Below are positions 33,674 through 43,247 of a DNA stretch of 64,000 nt, in pieces. The stretch is from the NCBI RefSeq assembly GCF_014673495.1, contig NZ_CP051006.1:3224001-3288000 (forward strand), written 5' to 3'. Numbering within the stretch: position 1 is the first letter of the stretch; each line of letters starts with the position of its first letter. The notes beneath the pieces were generated by a model. It worked only from the letters and a program-made list of their open reading frames with translations, had not been told where the DNA came from and did not search any database. A program made the translations under genes and the position numbers. The stretch comes from Streptomyces griseofuscus (lineage in GTDB: Bacteria > Actinomycetota > Actinomycetes > Streptomycetales > Streptomycetaceae).

Positions 33674-34807
33674 ATGGCTACGGAAGACGCGGTGCGCGAG
33701 GCACTGGCGACGGTGAACGACCCCGAGATCAACCGCCCCATCACCGAACTGGGGATGGTCAAATCGGTGGAGATCGGGGAGGACGGCGCGGTCGCGGTCA
33801 CCGTGTACCTGACGGTCTCCGGCTGCCCCATGCGCGACACCATCACCCAGCGGGTCACCGAGGCGGTCTCCCGCGTCGAGGGCGTCACCGGTGTGGACGT
33901 CACGCTCGATGTGATGAGCGACGAGCAGCGCAAGGAGCTGGCGGCGGCCCTGCGCGGCGGCCAGGCCGAGCGCGAGGTCCCGTTCGCCAAGCCGGGCAAC
34001 CTCACCCGGGTCTACGCGGTCGCCTCCGGCAAGGGCGGCGTCGGCAAGTCCTCGGTCACGGTGAACCTCGCGGCGGCGATGGCGGCCGACGGCCTCAAGG
34101 TGGGCGTCGTGGACGCCGACATCTACGGCCACTCGGTGCCGCGCATGCTGGGCGCGGAGGGGCGGCCCACCCAGGTCGAGAACATGATCATGCCGCCGTC
34201 GGCGAACGGCGTGAAGGTCATCTCCATCGGCATGTTCACGCCGGGCAACGCGCCGGTGGTCTGGCGCGGCCCGATGCTGCACCGCGCCCTTCAGCAGTTC
34301 CTGGCCGATGTGTACTGGGGCGACCTGGACGTCCTGCTGCTCGACCTGCCGCCGGGCACCGGCGACATCGCGATCTCCGTGGCCCAGCTGGTCCCGAACG
34401 CCGAGATCCTGGTCGTCACGACCCCGCAGCAGGCGGCCGCCGAGGTGGCCGAGCGCGCGGGTTCCATCGCGGTGCAGACCCACCAGAAGATCGTCGGCGT
34501 GGTCGAGAACATGTCCGGCCTGCCCTGCCCGCACTGCGGTGAGATGGTCGACGTCTTCGGCACCGGCGGCGGTCAGCTGGTCGCCGACGGGCTCACCCGT
34601 ACGACGGGCACGAGCGTCCCGGTCCTCGGCTCCATCCCCATCGACGTCCGGCTGCGCGAGGGCGGCGACGAGGGCAGGCCGGTCGTCCTGACCGACCCCG
34701 ACTCCCCGGCCGGCAACGCCCTGCGCTCCATCGCGGGCAAGCTGGGCGGCCGCCAGCGCGGCCTGTCGGGCATGTCGTTGGGGCTGACTCCGAAGAACAA
34801 GTTCTGA
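33674..34807 (+). CDS. mrp: Mrp/NBP35 family Fe-S carrier P-loop ATPase
   Basis: A 377-residue ApbC/Mrp protein. The N-terminal DUF59 domain (MATEDAVREALATVNDPEIN ... VSGCPMRD) is joined to a deviant Walker A ATPase (SGKGGVGKSS, about 137-146), with the Fe-S ligand motif CPHC near residue 283. It scaffolds or delivers [4Fe-4S] clusters. ATG at 33674 matches the family start. No Shine-Dalgarno sequence; TACCAT (33661-33666) ends 7 nt upstream, suggesting a leaderless message. Confidence 0.94.
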   Translation: MATEDAVREALATVNDPEINRPITELGMVKSVEIGEDGAVAVTVYLTVSGCPMRDTITQRVTEAVSRVEGVTGVDVTLDVMSDEQRKELAAALRGGQAEREVPFAKPGNLTRVYAVASGKGGVGKSSVTVNLAAAMAADGLKVGVVDADIYGHSVPRMLGAEGRPTQVENMIMPPSANGVKVISIGMFTPGNAPVVWRGPMLHRALQQFLADVYWGDLDVLLLDLPPGTGDIAISVAQLVPNAEILVVTTPQQAAAEVAERAGSIAVQTHQKIVGVVENMSGLPCPHCGEMVDVFGTGGGQLVADGLTRTTGTSVPVLGSIPIDVRLREGGDEGRPVVLTDPDSPAGNALRSIAGKLGGRQRGLSGMSLGLTPKNKF

Positions 34808-34825
34808 GCCGTACGGCACTGGAAG

Positions 34826-34851
34826 GGGGCGCCGACAGCACCCGGCGCCCC
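34826..34851. terminator. terminator between convergent mrp and hypothetical gene
   Basis: A 9-bp stem GGGGCGCCG / CGGCGCCCC with an 8-nt loop, 19 nt after the mrp stop and 6 nt before the stop of the opposing gene. Confidence 0.75.
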
Positions 34852-34856
34852 TGGGG

Positions 34857-35519
34857 TCACACGTACGCGGAGATGTCCTTCACCGCGGCGAACCCGAGCC
34901 CGTACGCGCTCATCCCCCGCCCGTACGCGCCGAGATGCACCCCCGCCTCCGTGGACCCGGCCAGCACCCAGCCGAACTCCGATTCCCGGTAGCGGAAGGA
35001 CGAGGCCACCCCGTCCACCGGCAGCGAGAGCCTGGACCACTCCGGCCCGTCGAGATCGTCGGCCAGTTCCCAGGCCGCCTCGGTCTGCTGCTCCAGCCAC
35101 TCGTCGCGCAGGGCGTGATCCATCTGCCCGGGCCAGGTGAAGGACAGCAGCCCCACGCCCGCGAGCCATGCCGCCGACGACACGGACGTCGCCTCCAGCA
35201 GCCCCGAACCGTCGGCCACCCGCCGGGACGGATGCGCCGCGACGGTCACCACGGCCGCGAACTTCTCCCGGGGCTCCGCGGAGACACCCTCGTGCAGCAC
35301 GGACGGCGTGTCACCGTGCCCGATCGATCCGTGCTCCACGGCGCCGTCGGACGCCATGCCGACCTGCATCAGCCAACGCGGCCCCGTGAACGCCTCGTCG
35401 AGCCCGTACCAGGGGAAGGGCGCCCGCAGGTAACCGTCGACCGTGCCGCGATCGGCGGCGAGGCCCTGTCCGCCCTCCGTGGCCGGCGCCGTCGCGCCCA
35501 CCCGACTCGTCGTCTCCAT
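34857..35519 (-). CDS. conserved hypothetical protein
   Basis: A 220-residue soluble protein (starts METTSRVGATAPATEGGQGL; contains GTVDGYLRAPFPWYGLDEAF and SSFRYRESEFGWVLAGSTEAG). No domain recognised. ATG at 35519 has GAGGAGG about 11 nt upstream; the open frame extends to 35645 without conserved-looking sequence. It occupies the end of the sigE-tatB stretch but is separated from tatB by 233 nt. Confidence 0.75.
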   Translation of the reverse strand: METTSRVGATAPATEGGQGLAADRGTVDGYLRAPFPWYGLDEAFTGPRWLMQVGMASDGAVEHGSIGHGDTPSVLHEGVSAEPREKFAAVVTVAAHPSRRVADGSGLLEATSVSSAAWLAGVGLLSFTWPGQMDHALRDEWLEQQTEAAWELADDLDGPEWSRLSLPVDGVASSFRYRESEFGWVLAGSTEAGVHLGAYGRGMSAYGLGFAAVKDISAYV

Positions 35520-35660
35520 CTGCCCGGACGCCTCCTCGCGCTCGTCGGACCGAAGCGACGGCCCGCCCCCCTTCGGGCGTACTCGTCCGGTCCGCACAAC
35601 AACTCGGCAGCATATCCACACCGCTGAGAGCCGCCGGGCAGGCACCTGTCACCGGGGTCC

Positions 35661-35688
35661 CCCGAACGACCTGTTCAGGCCGTTCGGG
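35661..35688 (-). terminator. possible terminator after tatB
   Basis: An 8-bp inverted repeat CCCGAACG / CGTTCGGG with a 12-nt loop, 65 nt downstream of tatB on the minus strand. Confidence 0.5.
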
Positions 35689-35752
35689 ACGGGCGCGCGC
35701 CATGACGTGCGTCACGTGCGCGTGTCGACAGGTCAGGCGGGGCGGGTGCGGC

Positions 35753-36223
35753 TCAGGTGGCGTCGAAGTCGAACGGCGGCCGGTCGTCCTTCTCGGACTC
35801 CTCGGGCTTCTTCGTCATGTCGATCTTCCCGCCGGTGGACGGCGTGGCCGCGGCGGAGCCGGAGGAGGACGACGAGGAGGCCGAGGACGAGGACCCGGTG
35901 TCACGGCCGTTCACCGCGTCGGTGAGTTCGGCCATCTCCTTCTTCAGGTCGAAGCCGTTGCGGATCTCCTGGAGCCCCAGCTCGTCATTGCCGAGCTGCT
36001 TGCGCAGAAGCGTCTTGGGGTTCAGGTCCTCGAAGTCGAAGTCCTTGAACTCGGGCCCCAGCTCACTGCGGATGTCCTGCTTCGCGCTCTCCGAGAACTC
36101 GCGGATCTTCCGGATCGTCCGGGTGATGTCCTGGATGACCTTGGGGAGCTTGTCCGGACCGAACACGAGCACCGCGATGACGATGATCGTCAGTAGCTCC
36201 ATTGGCCCTATGTCATTGAACAC
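35753..36223 (-). CDS. tatB: Sec-independent protein translocase TatB
   Basis: A 156-residue TatB: an N-terminal membrane helix (MELLTIIVIAVLVFGPDKLP with the FGP hinge), an amphipathic helix (KVIQDITRTIRKIREFSESA), then a charged, serine-rich tail (SSSSASSSSSSGS). It forms the Tat receptor complex for folded, twin-arginine substrates. GTG at 36223 is chosen because AAGGAGCG lies 6 nt upstream; the longer frame to 36256 lacks a site. Downstream of htrA, as in mycobacteria. Confidence 0.94.
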   Translation of the reverse strand: MFNDIGPMELLTIIVIAVLVFGPDKLPKVIQDITRTIRKIREFSESAKQDIRSELGPEFKDFDFEDLNPKTLLRKQLGNDELGLQEIRNGFDLKKEMAELTDAVNGRDTGSSSSASSSSSSGSAAATPSTGGKIDMTKKPEESEKDDRPPFDFDAT

Positions 36224-36307
36224 CTGACGCTCCTTGCGATGTCCTCGGTCGCTCAACGGTACCCGGCGTTCTGGTCCGACCGGTACCGTCCCGAGGTGAG
36301 ACTTGTG

Positions 36308-37864
36308 TCAGTTCTGGCCCGCGGTGCCCAGGACGACTGAGACCTCCCGCTCGGTCCCGCCGCGTTCGACCGTCAGCCGCAGCCGGTCACCGGGTTCGCG
36401 CGCGCGGATCCTGACGATCAGCTCCACCCCGGTGTGCACCGGCTCACCGTCCACCTCGGTGATCAGATCACCCGCTCTGAGTCCGGCCCGCTCGGCCGGT
36501 CCGCCCTTGACGACGGCGGGGCCGCCGTCCGGGGCCCGGCTGTCGACGCGGGCGCCGTCGCCGGAGTAGCCCATGTCGAGATCGACGCCGATGACCGGGT
36601 GGGTGGCACGGCCGTCGTCGATCAGTTCCTCGGCGACGCGCTTGGCCTGGTTGACCGGTATGGCGAAGCCGAGTCCGATGGATCCTGCCTGGCCGCTCTC
36701 GGTCTCCGAGCCGCTGTCGGCGGAGCGGATGGCGGAGTTGATGCCGATGACATGGGCCCGGGAGTCCAGCAGCGGTCCGCCGGAGTTGCCCGGGTTGATC
36801 GGCGCGTCGGTCTGGAGGGCGTCCACGTACGACACATCGCTGCCGTCGCTCTTCTCGCCGCCCGCGGTGATGGGCCGCTCCTTGGCGCTGATGATGCCGG
36901 CGGTGACGGTGTTGGCCAGGTCGAAGGGAGCGCCGATGGCGACGACGGGGTCGCCGACCCGGACGTCGTCGGAGTCGCCGAGGGTCAGCGGGGTGAGCCC
37001 GTGCACGCCGCTGACCTGGACCACGGCGAGGTCGTAGCCGCTGTCCCGGCCGACGACGGTGGCCTTGACGGAGGTCCCGTCGCTGAACGTCGCGGATATC
37101 TTGCCGCCGGACGCGGCGGGCGCGACGACATGGTTGTTGGTGAGGATGTGGCCGCGGTCGTCCAGTACGAAGCCGGTGCCGGTGCCCTCCTCGTCGGTGC
37201 CGGCGACATGCAGGGTGACGACGCTGGGCAGAGCGCGGGCGGCGATCCCGGCCACGCTGTCCGGGGCGCGCCCGGCGGGCACGCCCTTGGCCTGCGGCAG
37301 GGTCACCTCGCCCTCGATCCCTTCGCGCTCGACATAGCCGCCGACGAGTCCGCCGATCCCGGCCGCGACCAGGACGAGGGCGAGCGTCCAGCCGAGCGCG
37401 GCACGCCGTCGCCGGGGCCGCCGTCCCCCGTGCACCGCAACGGCCCCGGGCTGCTGGAGCGGCGCCGCGGCCCAGGGGTCGTAGCGCCCCCAGGGGCCGG
37501 CCTGGGGCTGCCGGGCGGGCAGGGGCGCGGGCGCCGGGGGTGCGGCGGGCATGGTGGGCGGGGTGGCTGCGGTGAGCGGCGCCGGTGCGGCGGGTGCCGG
37601 TGCGGGCGCCGGGGGTACGGCGGCGCCCGCCACCGGCGGGGTCATGACCGTGCCCTGCGCCGGTGTGGCCACCGGGTGCTGGACCGGTGGGGCGGGGGCC
37701 CAGGGGCCCGGTTCGCCGTAGGGCGGGGTGCTGTAGGGATCCGGTTCGTGCAGCGGGCTGGGGCGCTCCGGCCTGGCCAGTTCGAAGTCGCCGTCCGGTA
37801 TCGGTCCGGCCCCCGCCGCTCCCGCCGGCTCCACCCCCTGCGGAACGCCGTTCCCCTCGTCCAT
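36308..37864 (-). CDS. htrA: HtrA-like trypsin/PDZ serine protease
   Basis: A 518-residue membrane-anchored protease. A long Pro/Ala-rich cytosolic N-terminus (about 1-150) precedes one helix (ALGWTLALVLVAAGIGGLVG). The protease domain has the catalytic His in ILTNNHVVAP, Asp in SGYDLAVVQV and Ser in NPGNSGGPLL. A C-terminal PDZ domain holds GPAERAGLRAGDLITEVDG. It degrades misfolded envelope proteins and may feed back on the sigE/anti-sigma pair upstream. Confidence 0.93.
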   Translation of the reverse strand: MDEGNGVPQGVEPAGAAGAGPIPDGDFELARPERPSPLHEPDPYSTPPYGEPGPWAPAPPVQHPVATPAQGTVMTPPVAGAAVPPAPAPAPAAPAPLTAATPPTMPAAPPAPAPLPARQPQAGPWGRYDPWAAAPLQQPGAVAVHGGRRPRRRRAALGWTLALVLVAAGIGGLVGGYVEREGIEGEVTLPQAKGVPAGRAPDSVAGIAARALPSVVTLHVAGTDEEGTGTGFVLDDRGHILTNNHVVAPAASGGKISATFSDGTSVKATVVGRDSGYDLAVVQVSGVHGLTPLTLGDSDDVRVGDPVVAIGAPFDLANTVTAGIISAKERPITAGGEKSDGSDVSYVDALQTDAPINPGNSGGPLLDSRAHVIGINSAIRSADSGSETESGQAGSIGLGFAIPVNQAKRVAEELIDDGRATHPVIGVDLDMGYSGDGARVDSRAPDGGPAVVKGGPAERAGLRAGDLITEVDGEPVHTGVELIVRIRAREPGDRLRLTVERGGTEREVSVVLGTAGQN

Positions 37865-37980
37865 GCTCTCCCCAAGCTGACCCGCGGCCCCGCGCTTTCG
37901 CGGCGGCCCGGAACCTCGACTGCCTGCCCGGATTCAACCAGGTCGCGGGCCCCGGCGCAGGGCCCGTCACGGCACCGGGG

Positions 37981-39039
37981 TCAGGGCGTTCGGCGGGGCG
38001 TCGCCGGAGCCGCCAGGGGCGACGCCGACGGGGTGGAGGACGCCGAGGAGCGGATGGGGTTGTGCGGGGCCGGATCGGGGCCGCTGTCGGACAGCATGCC
38101 CGGCACCATGGGCGCCGTGGACCACTTGCCCAGCTGAAGGTCCAGGGCCTTGTCCAGCGGGCGTATCAGGGGGGTCACGGCATTCACGCCCGTCATCAGC
38201 GGTCCCGTGGTCCGGCCTCCGGTGTCCTGGGACTGCCCGGCCGCGATGTCCGACGCGCCCGGCACCAGGGGCGCGGTCACGGCGGCCGTCGGCGGTGCCG
38301 TACGCCCCAGTGGTGCCCCGCCGCCCAGGGCCGCGAGCGGGCCCTGCCGACGGCGCTGGGCATCGGCGGAAGTGGTGGCGCCGGTGCCGGTGCCCGTGGT
38401 GCGGGCCGGGATCACATTGCTGCCGGAGCCCCGGGCGTCCGCGGCCGGGTAGCCGGGGATGGCGGTGGTCACGCCGCCGAGGGCGACCGCGGCCAGCGAC
38501 ACCGCGCCGGCGGCGGCGAAGGCGAAGCGCAGCCCGCGGGAGGCGGAGCGGCCGTCCTCCGGGCGGCCGACGGGATGCACGCGGAAGCCGCCCTCGCCGA
38601 ACGGGCCGCCGAAGCCGGTCTCCTCGTGGAAACCGGTCCGCTCGGGGCCGGAACCCTGCGGGCGGGCCGGGACATAGCCGAAGGAGAAGCCGCGGCGCAG
38701 GCCGAAGGTGCCCGGGTCGCCGGGGGCCCGGGTCTCGGGGTCATGGCCGAACAGACCGCCGGGCGGGGTGTCGGCGTCGCCGTCACCGCCCCCGGGGAGG
38801 CCCTGGAGGCGGGCCAGCAGGCTCGCTGAGGGCGGGGGTGGGGCCGCGGTCGCGAACACGCTCTTCAGCGCGCGCTGGGCGTCCGCCTCCGCCTTGCAGC
38901 GGGCGCAGGTGGCCAGGTGGGCGAGGACGCGTTCCCGCGTGTCATGACCGAGCTCTCCGTCCACCAGGGCGGAGAGCCGGTCTCCCAGATGCTGCTCGGC
39001 GAGGTACGCCTCGACCGGTTTCTGCCGTGATCCGCTCAC
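37981..39039 (-). CDS. rseA: zinc-finger anti-sigma factor (RseA-type)
   Basis: A 352-residue membrane protein. The N-terminal zf-HC2 domain has HLATCARC (HxxxCxxC) near residue 45, the ZAS motif that clamps ECF sigma factors. One membrane helix follows ([20 protein letters not shown], about 190), then a disordered external Thr/Ala/Pro-rich domain. GTG at 39039 overlaps the sigma stop codon (GTGA), coupling the two. It likely holds SigE inactive until redox or proteolytic stress. Confidence 0.9.
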   Translation of the reverse strand: MSGSRQKPVEAYLAEQHLGDRLSALVDGELGHDTRERVLAHLATCARCKAEADAQRALKSVFATAAPPPPSASLLARLQGLPGGGDGDADTPPGGLFGHDPETRAPGDPGTFGLRRGFSFGYVPARPQGSGPERTGFHEETGFGGPFGEGGFRVHPVGRPEDGRSASRGLRFAFAAAGAVSLAAVALGGVTTAIPGYPAADARGSGSNVIPARTTGTGTGATTSADAQRRRQGPLAALGGGAPLGRTAPPTAAVTAPLVPGASDIAAGQSQDTGGRTTGPLMTGVNAVTPLIRPLDKALDLQLGKWSTAPMVPGMLSDSGPDPAPHNPIRSSASSTPSASPLAAPATPRRTP

Positions 39040-39821
39040 GCCGTCGCGCCCCCTCCCCCCAGTGCGGGGACCCGGGTCATGAAGGAGCGTCGCTCGGCCG
39101 CGCGGGCCTCCGGGGAACGGTGCGCGAGCGCCTTGCGGAGCTGGGAGCGGCCGCGGTGGATACGGGAGCGGACGGTGCCGAGCTTCACGCCGAGGGTCGC
39201 GGCGATCTCCTCGTACGACAGCCCCTCGATGTCGCACAGGACGACGGCGGCGCGGAACTCGGGCGCCAGGGTGTCCAGGGCCTGCTGGACGTCGGCGTCG
39301 AAGTGCGCGTCGTTGAAGAGCTGCTGCGGGGTGGGTTCGCGGCTGGCCAGGCGCTCGGCCGCGTCCTCGCCGAGGGCGTCGAAGCGGATGCGCTGCTTGC
39401 GCCGGACCATGTCCAGGAACAGGTTCGTGGTGATGCGGTGCAGCCAGCCCTCGAAGGTGCCCGGCGAGTACGTCGACAGGGAGCGGAAGACGCGGACGAA
39501 GACTTCCTGGGTGAGATCCTCGGCGTCGTGCTGGTTGCCGGTGAGGCGGTAGGCCAGGCGGTAGACGCGGGCACTGTGGGTGCTGACGATCTCGTCCCAG
39601 GTGGGCGGAGTCCACGCCTGCCCGTCCGCGTCACTGGTGAAGGTCGCGGTCTGGGTTTCGCGCCCGGCGGTTCCGGGTGCGTGGCTGTCAGCAGCGGTGT
39701 CGGTCACGGATTTCGGCCTACCCGCCGATCCGAGGAAGCGCCGTAGCACTCCACCCCGGTCCTCGGGCGCGGCCGCACCTCCCCTGTCGGCTCTGGTGGT
39801 GTCCAGTGGAGCCCCTACCAT
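39036..39821 (-). CDS. sigE: ECF RNA polymerase sigma factor, SigE-type
   Basis: A 261-residue ECF sigma factor. After a ~90-residue N-terminal extension come region 2 ([30 protein letters not shown]) and region 4 ([32 protein letters not shown]). It is the orthologue by sequence and context of mycobacterial SigE (cell-envelope stress), not of S. coelicolor gene sco3356, which carries the same name. ATG at 39821 has GGCGAGG 6 nt upstream. It heads the operon rseA-htrA-tatB. Confidence 0.92.
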   Translation of the reverse strand: MVGAPLDTTRADRGGAAAPEDRGGVLRRFLGSAGRPKSVTDTAADSHAPGTAGRETQTATFTSDADGQAWTPPTWDEIVSTHSARVYRLAYRLTGNQHDAEDLTQEVFVRVFRSLSTYSPGTFEGWLHRITTNLFLDMVRRKQRIRFDALGEDAAERLASREPTPQQLFNDAHFDADVQQALDTLAPEFRAAVVLCDIEGLSYEEIAATLGVKLGTVRSRIHRGRSQLRKALAHRSPEARAAERRSFMTRVPALGGGGATA

Positions 39822-40053
39822 AGCCACCTCGCCCGTTAGCTCCGGATAAGCGTTTTTACGAGAATTTGATACTTGCTGGTGCGGCTCGTGCCGCTGCGTC
39901 AGCAGTTGTGCGGTGCCCTGCTCCACCTCTCGCCCCCCCGAAGCGTCCCCCACCACTGTCTCTTCCCTATAAACGCCCGGTCCCATCTGCGGGTTCCCGA
40001 CGCCAACGGATACAGTCACGCCGAGGCATCCATGGGGACGACAGGAGAGGGTC
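39822..40053. promoter_or_regulatory. divergent sigE / O-methyltransferase promoter region
   Basis: 232 nt containing a plus-strand TATAAA (39968-39973) that could be a -10 for the methyltransferase, and an AT-rich minus-strand stretch (39853-39880) likely holding the sigE promoter. The plus-strand ribosome site AGGAGAGG is at 40043-40050. No other gene is seen. Confidence 0.4.
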
Positions 40054-40686
40054 ATTACCGGCAACCGGCAGACGAGCTCGGCTTTCGCCGACGCCTTTGC
40101 CGCCGAGGACGAAGCACTGCTGTGGGCCCGCGACCGCGCCCTCGACGCAGGACTGCGCTCGGTGTCGCCCGGCACGGGTTCCGCGCTGCGCCTGCTCGCC
40201 GCCTCCGTGGACGCGAAGGCGGTCGCGGAGATCGGCACGGGCTGTGGGGTGTCCGGAATCCATCTGCTGCACGGCATGCGCCCGGACGGCGTGCTGACCA
40301 CGGTCGATCCGGAGCCGGAGCACCAGCAGTTCGCCCGGCAGGCGTTCCGTGCCTGCGGCTTCGCCAGCAACCGGGCCCGCTTCATCCCCGGCCGTGCCCT
40401 GGAGGTGCTGCCCCGGCTCGCGGACGCGGGCTACGACCTGGTGTTCTGCGACGGGGACCGGCAGGAGTACCCGGACTATCTCGCCGAGTCGCTGCGGCTG
40501 CTGCGGGCCGGCGGCCTGGTGGTCTTCGAGGGCGTCTTCGCGAGCGGCCGCACCGTCGACTCGGGACCGCAGCCCTCGGAGGTGCTGCGGCTGCGGGAGC
40601 TGCTGCGCACGGTGCGCGAGAGCCAGGAGCTGGTCCCCTCGCTGCTGCCGGTCGGCGACGGACTGCTGTGCGCCGTCAAGCGGTGA
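40054..40686 (+). CDS. O-methyltransferase (class I, SAM-dependent)
   Basis: About 210 residues. The SAM-binding loop [15 protein letters not shown], acidic strand [12 protein letters not shown] and metal-site-like [14 protein letters not shown] match the catechol-type O-methyltransferase family (Rv1220c neighbourhood). The coding region clearly begins before the first GTG (40162), because [20 protein letters not shown] is conserved-looking protein. From the in-frame stop at 39970 to 40161 there is no in-frame ATG, GTG or TTG. ATT at 40054 follows AGGAG by 6 nt and is my best start. Confidence 0.85.
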   Translation: MTGNRQTSSAFADAFAAEDEALLWARDRALDAGLRSVSPGTGSALRLLAASVDAKAVAEIGTGCGVSGIHLLHGMRPDGVLTTVDPEPEHQQFARQAFRACGFASNRARFIPGRALEVLPRLADAGYDLVFCDGDRQEYPDYLAESLRLLRAGGLVVFEGVFASGRTVDSGPQPSEVLRLRELLRTVRESQELVPSLLPVGDGLLCAVKR

Positions 40687-40732
40687 CGGCGGTGCGGGGC
40701 GGCGCCCCGGCGGGCGCGCGCTGCCCGGGAAC

Positions 40733-40772
40733 GCGGCTGCCCCGGCACCGCGTACGATGCCGGGGCAGCCGC
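40733..40772. terminator. bidirectional terminator
   Basis: A perfect 15-bp stem GCGGCTGCCCCGGCA / TGCCGGGGCAGCCGC with a 10-nt loop, between the convergent methyltransferase and DUF3117 genes. Confidence 0.85.
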
Positions 40773-40793
40773 AAGGACTGACTCGTGCGCGCG

Positions 40794-40961
40794 TCAGACG
40801 ACGACCTTCTTGAGCGCGTCGCCGAGCGCCTCGGCCTCGTCAGGGGTCAGCTCGACGACGAGTCGACCGCCGCCTTCGAGCGGAACGCGCATGACGATGC
40901 CCCGCCCCTCCTTGGTCACCTCGAGCGGACCATCGCCCGTCCGCGGCTTCATGGCCGCCAT
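40794..40961 (-). CDS. DUF3117 family protein
   Basis: A 55-residue protein (MAAMKPRTGDGPLEVTKEGR, then MRVPLEGGGRLVVELTPDEA), the actinobacterial DUF3117 family (Rv1211 type). Function unknown. ATG at 40961 has AGGAAGGGGAA upstream. Confidence 0.92.
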   Translation of the reverse strand: MAAMKPRTGDGPLEVTKEGRGIVMRVPLEGGGRLVVELTPDEAEALGDALKKVVV

Positions 40962-41333
40962 GCTCGTTCCCCTTCCTGAAACCAGCTCATCGTCTACCGA
41001 TGGCACCCGGCGGGCACCCGCGGGACCGAACCGGACACGCGACACCGGCATCGAACAGATTGCTTCTAAGCCATTATCCCGCATCTCAGGACCCGATGAC
41101 CAACATCGGTCGGCATCGCTTGGGCAACGCGCGCGAGCAAAACCACTCAATTCGGGGATGTGGCTGCGATACTGCGCCACCGCACGGACGGCCTTCGGCC
41201 ACCCGGGGCCCGGTTTTCTTTGACGCAGCTCACACCCGCCGTCGGGCCCTTGGCCGGTGATCTCCGCCATGCTGTGATCGGACAGGGGCGTACCGAGCGG
41301 TACGTCACCACCGCGAACCGGAGGGGATGCGCC
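40962..41333. promoter_or_regulatory. divergent intergenic region, 372 nt
   Basis: It separates DUF3117 (minus) and the enoyl-CoA hydratase (plus). Plus-strand TTGACG (41219-41224) is a possible -35 for the hydratase. No coding frame here has a ribosome site, and I see no structured RNA. Confidence 0.35.
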
Positions 41334-42137
41334 ATGGCCGACACCGTGCTCTACGAGGTGAGCGACGGGCTCGCGACGATCACGCTGAACCGCCCCGAGG
41401 CGATGAACGCGCTGAACGTGGCGACCAAGGTCGCGCTGCGGGAGGCGGCCGAGGAAGCGGCCCGTGACACGGCCGTACGGGCGATCCTGCTGACCGCCGC
41501 CGGGGATCGGGCGTTCTGTGTGGGCCAGGACCTCAAGGAGCACATCGGGCTGCTGGCGCAGGACCGGGAGACCGGGTCCGCGCAGACGATGCGCACGGTC
41601 GGCGAGCATTACAACCCGATCGTGCGGGCGCTGGCGGGGGCGGCCAAGCCGGTGGTCGCCGCGGTGAACGGCGTCGCGGCGGGGGCGGGCTTCGGGTTCG
41701 CGCTCGCGGCGGACTACCGGATCGTCGCCGACACCGCGTCCTTCAACAGCTCCTTCGTGGGTGTCGCGCTGACCGGGGACTCCGGGATCTCCTGGACCCT
41801 GCCGCGGGTGGTCGGGCCGAGCCGCGCGCAGGACCTGCTGCTGTTCCCGCGCAGCGTCGGCGCGCAGGACGCGCTGGAGCTGGGGATCGCCAACCGGGTG
41901 GTGCCCGCGGCCGAGCTGCGCGCCGAGGCCGAGAAGGTGGCGCGCAAGCTCGCCTCGGGGCCGACGGTCGCCTACGCGGCGATCAAGGAGGCGGTGGCCT
42001 TCGGGCTGACGCACTCCCTGGAGGAGACGCTCCGAAAGGAGGACGAACTCCAGACGCGGGCCGGGCAGTCCGAGGACCACCTGATCGCGGTGCAGGCGTT
42101 CGTGAACAAGGAGAAGCCCAAGTACCTGGGGCGGTGA
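41334..42137 (+). CDS. enoyl-CoA hydratase/isomerase family protein
   Basis: A 267-residue crotonase-fold enzyme. NRPEAMNALN, DRAFCVGQDLKEH and AAVNGVAAGAGFGFALAADY form the CoA site and oxyanion hole; the second catalytic region reads FVGVALTGDSGISWTLPRVVG, where an aspartate replaces the usual second glutamate of hydratases, as in PaaG-type isomerases. Probably in fatty-acid or aromatic-acid beta-oxidation. ATG at 41334 follows GGAGGGGATGCGCC. Confidence 0.92.
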   Translation: MADTVLYEVSDGLATITLNRPEAMNALNVATKVALREAAEEAARDTAVRAILLTAAGDRAFCVGQDLKEHIGLLAQDRETGSAQTMRTVGEHYNPIVRALAGAAKPVVAAVNGVAAGAGFGFALAADYRIVADTASFNSSFVGVALTGDSGISWTLPRVVGPSRAQDLLLFPRSVGAQDALELGIANRVVPAAELRAEAEKVARKLASGPTVAYAAIKEAVAFGLTHSLEETLRKEDELQTRAGQSEDHLIAVQAFVNKEKPKYLGR

Positions 42138-42172
42138 CGCGCCCCTGGTCGCTGGTCGTCAGCCGCCGGTCC

Positions 42173-42754
42173 TCAGCCGCTGTTCCTCGCCACGCACGTC
42201 TCCAGGTGGTCGTTCACCAGACCGCACGCCTGCATCAGGGCGTACGCCGTGGTCGGGCCGACGAACTTCAGGCCCCGCTTCTTCAACTCCTTGGACAGGG
42301 CGGTGGATTGCGGGGTCACCGCCGGTACGTCCGCCAGCGTCTTGGGGGCCGGGCGGCCGGCCGGGTCGGGGGCGTGGGACCAGATCAGCTCGTCCAGGTC
42401 GCCGGCCGCCCAGCCGGCGAGGACACGGGCGTTGGCGAGGGTGGCGTCGATCTTGGCGCGGTTGCGGATGATGCCCGGGTCGGCCAGCAGGCGCTCGCGG
42501 TCCTCGTCGGTGAAGGCGGCCACCTTCTCGATGCGGAAGCCCGCGAAGGCGGTGCGGAAGCCCGGCCGGCGGCGCAGGATGGTGATCCAGGACAGGCCGG
42601 ACTGGAACGCCTCCAGGCAGAGTCGCTCGAAGAGGGCGTCGTCGCCGTGGACCGGGCGGCCCCACTCCTCGTCGTGGTACGCCACGTAGTCGTCGGTGGA
42701 CAGGGCCCAGGGGCAGCGCGGCGCGCCGTCGGGGCCCACGATGGCGGCGGTCAC
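42173..42754 (-). CDS. tag: DNA-3-methyladenine glycosylase I
   Basis: A 193-residue Tag glycosylase. Family features are RCPWALSTDDYVAYHDEEWG with the zinc-ligand cysteine and conserved EEWG, FERLCLEAFQSGLSW, FVGPTTAYALMQACGLVNDH with the final zinc-binding H/C set. It removes 3-methyladenine from alkylated DNA. Start overlaps the stop of the DivIVA-like gene (ATGA). Confidence 0.95.
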   Translation of the reverse strand: MTAAIVGPDGAPRCPWALSTDDYVAYHDEEWGRPVHGDDALFERLCLEAFQSGLSWITILRRRPGFRTAFAGFRIEKVAAFTDEDRERLLADPGIIRNRAKIDATLANARVLAGWAAGDLDELIWSHAPDPAGRPAPKTLADVPAVTPQSTALSKELKKRGLKFVGPTTAYALMQACGLVNDHLETCVARNSG

Positions 42755-43110
42755 TGCTGGTCCTCCGGGTGCCGGGACTTGTCCAGGGTGGGGCGGGTGG
42801 CGGCGGCGCGGGCGCCGGCCAGTGCGGACTCCAGGCCCGCGATCCGGGCGTCGCGCTCGGCGAGTTCGGCGCCGAGGCGACCGAGGGCGTCGTCGACGTC
42901 GGACATGCGGTAGCCGCGCACGGCGAGCGGGAAGCGCAGGCTCTCCACGTCCTCGCGGCCCACCGGCCGGTCGGCGGGCAGCGGGTCCTGGAGCCGCTCC
43001 GGAGCGGCCTCGGGCAGCGGGCCGCTCTCATTGCCGCCGCCCACCACGGCGAGGGTCACCGCGGCGACCACGACGGCCAGTGCGATGACCAGGAACAGGA
43101 ACATCACCAT
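42751..43110 (-). CDS. DivIVA-domain membrane protein
   Basis: A 119-residue protein: one N-terminal helix (MVMFLFLVIALAVVVAAVTL), a linker, then the DivIVA-like motif LRFPLAVRGYRMSDVDDALG and a coiled coil (AELAERDARIAGLESALAG). DivIVA modules recognise curved or polar membranes. Matches Rv1209 in position. Two in-frame starts are close (43110 or 43104). Confidence 0.88.
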   Translation of the reverse strand: MVMFLFLVIALAVVVAAVTLAVVGGGNESGPLPEAAPERLQDPLPADRPVGREDVESLRFPLAVRGYRMSDVDDALGRLGAELAERDARIAGLESALAGARAAATRPTLDKSRHPEDQQ

Positions 43111-43247
43111 CGTCTGGAGGCCCCCAGCTCGGGTGCCGGCACGGTGCCGGACGTGGAATCTGTCAGCTCCGATCGTGCCATGCGCGTGTGACAGTTAGGG
43201 TCACTGGCGGTCGCAGTGCCGGACGTACGAGGAAGAGGTCACAGCGG

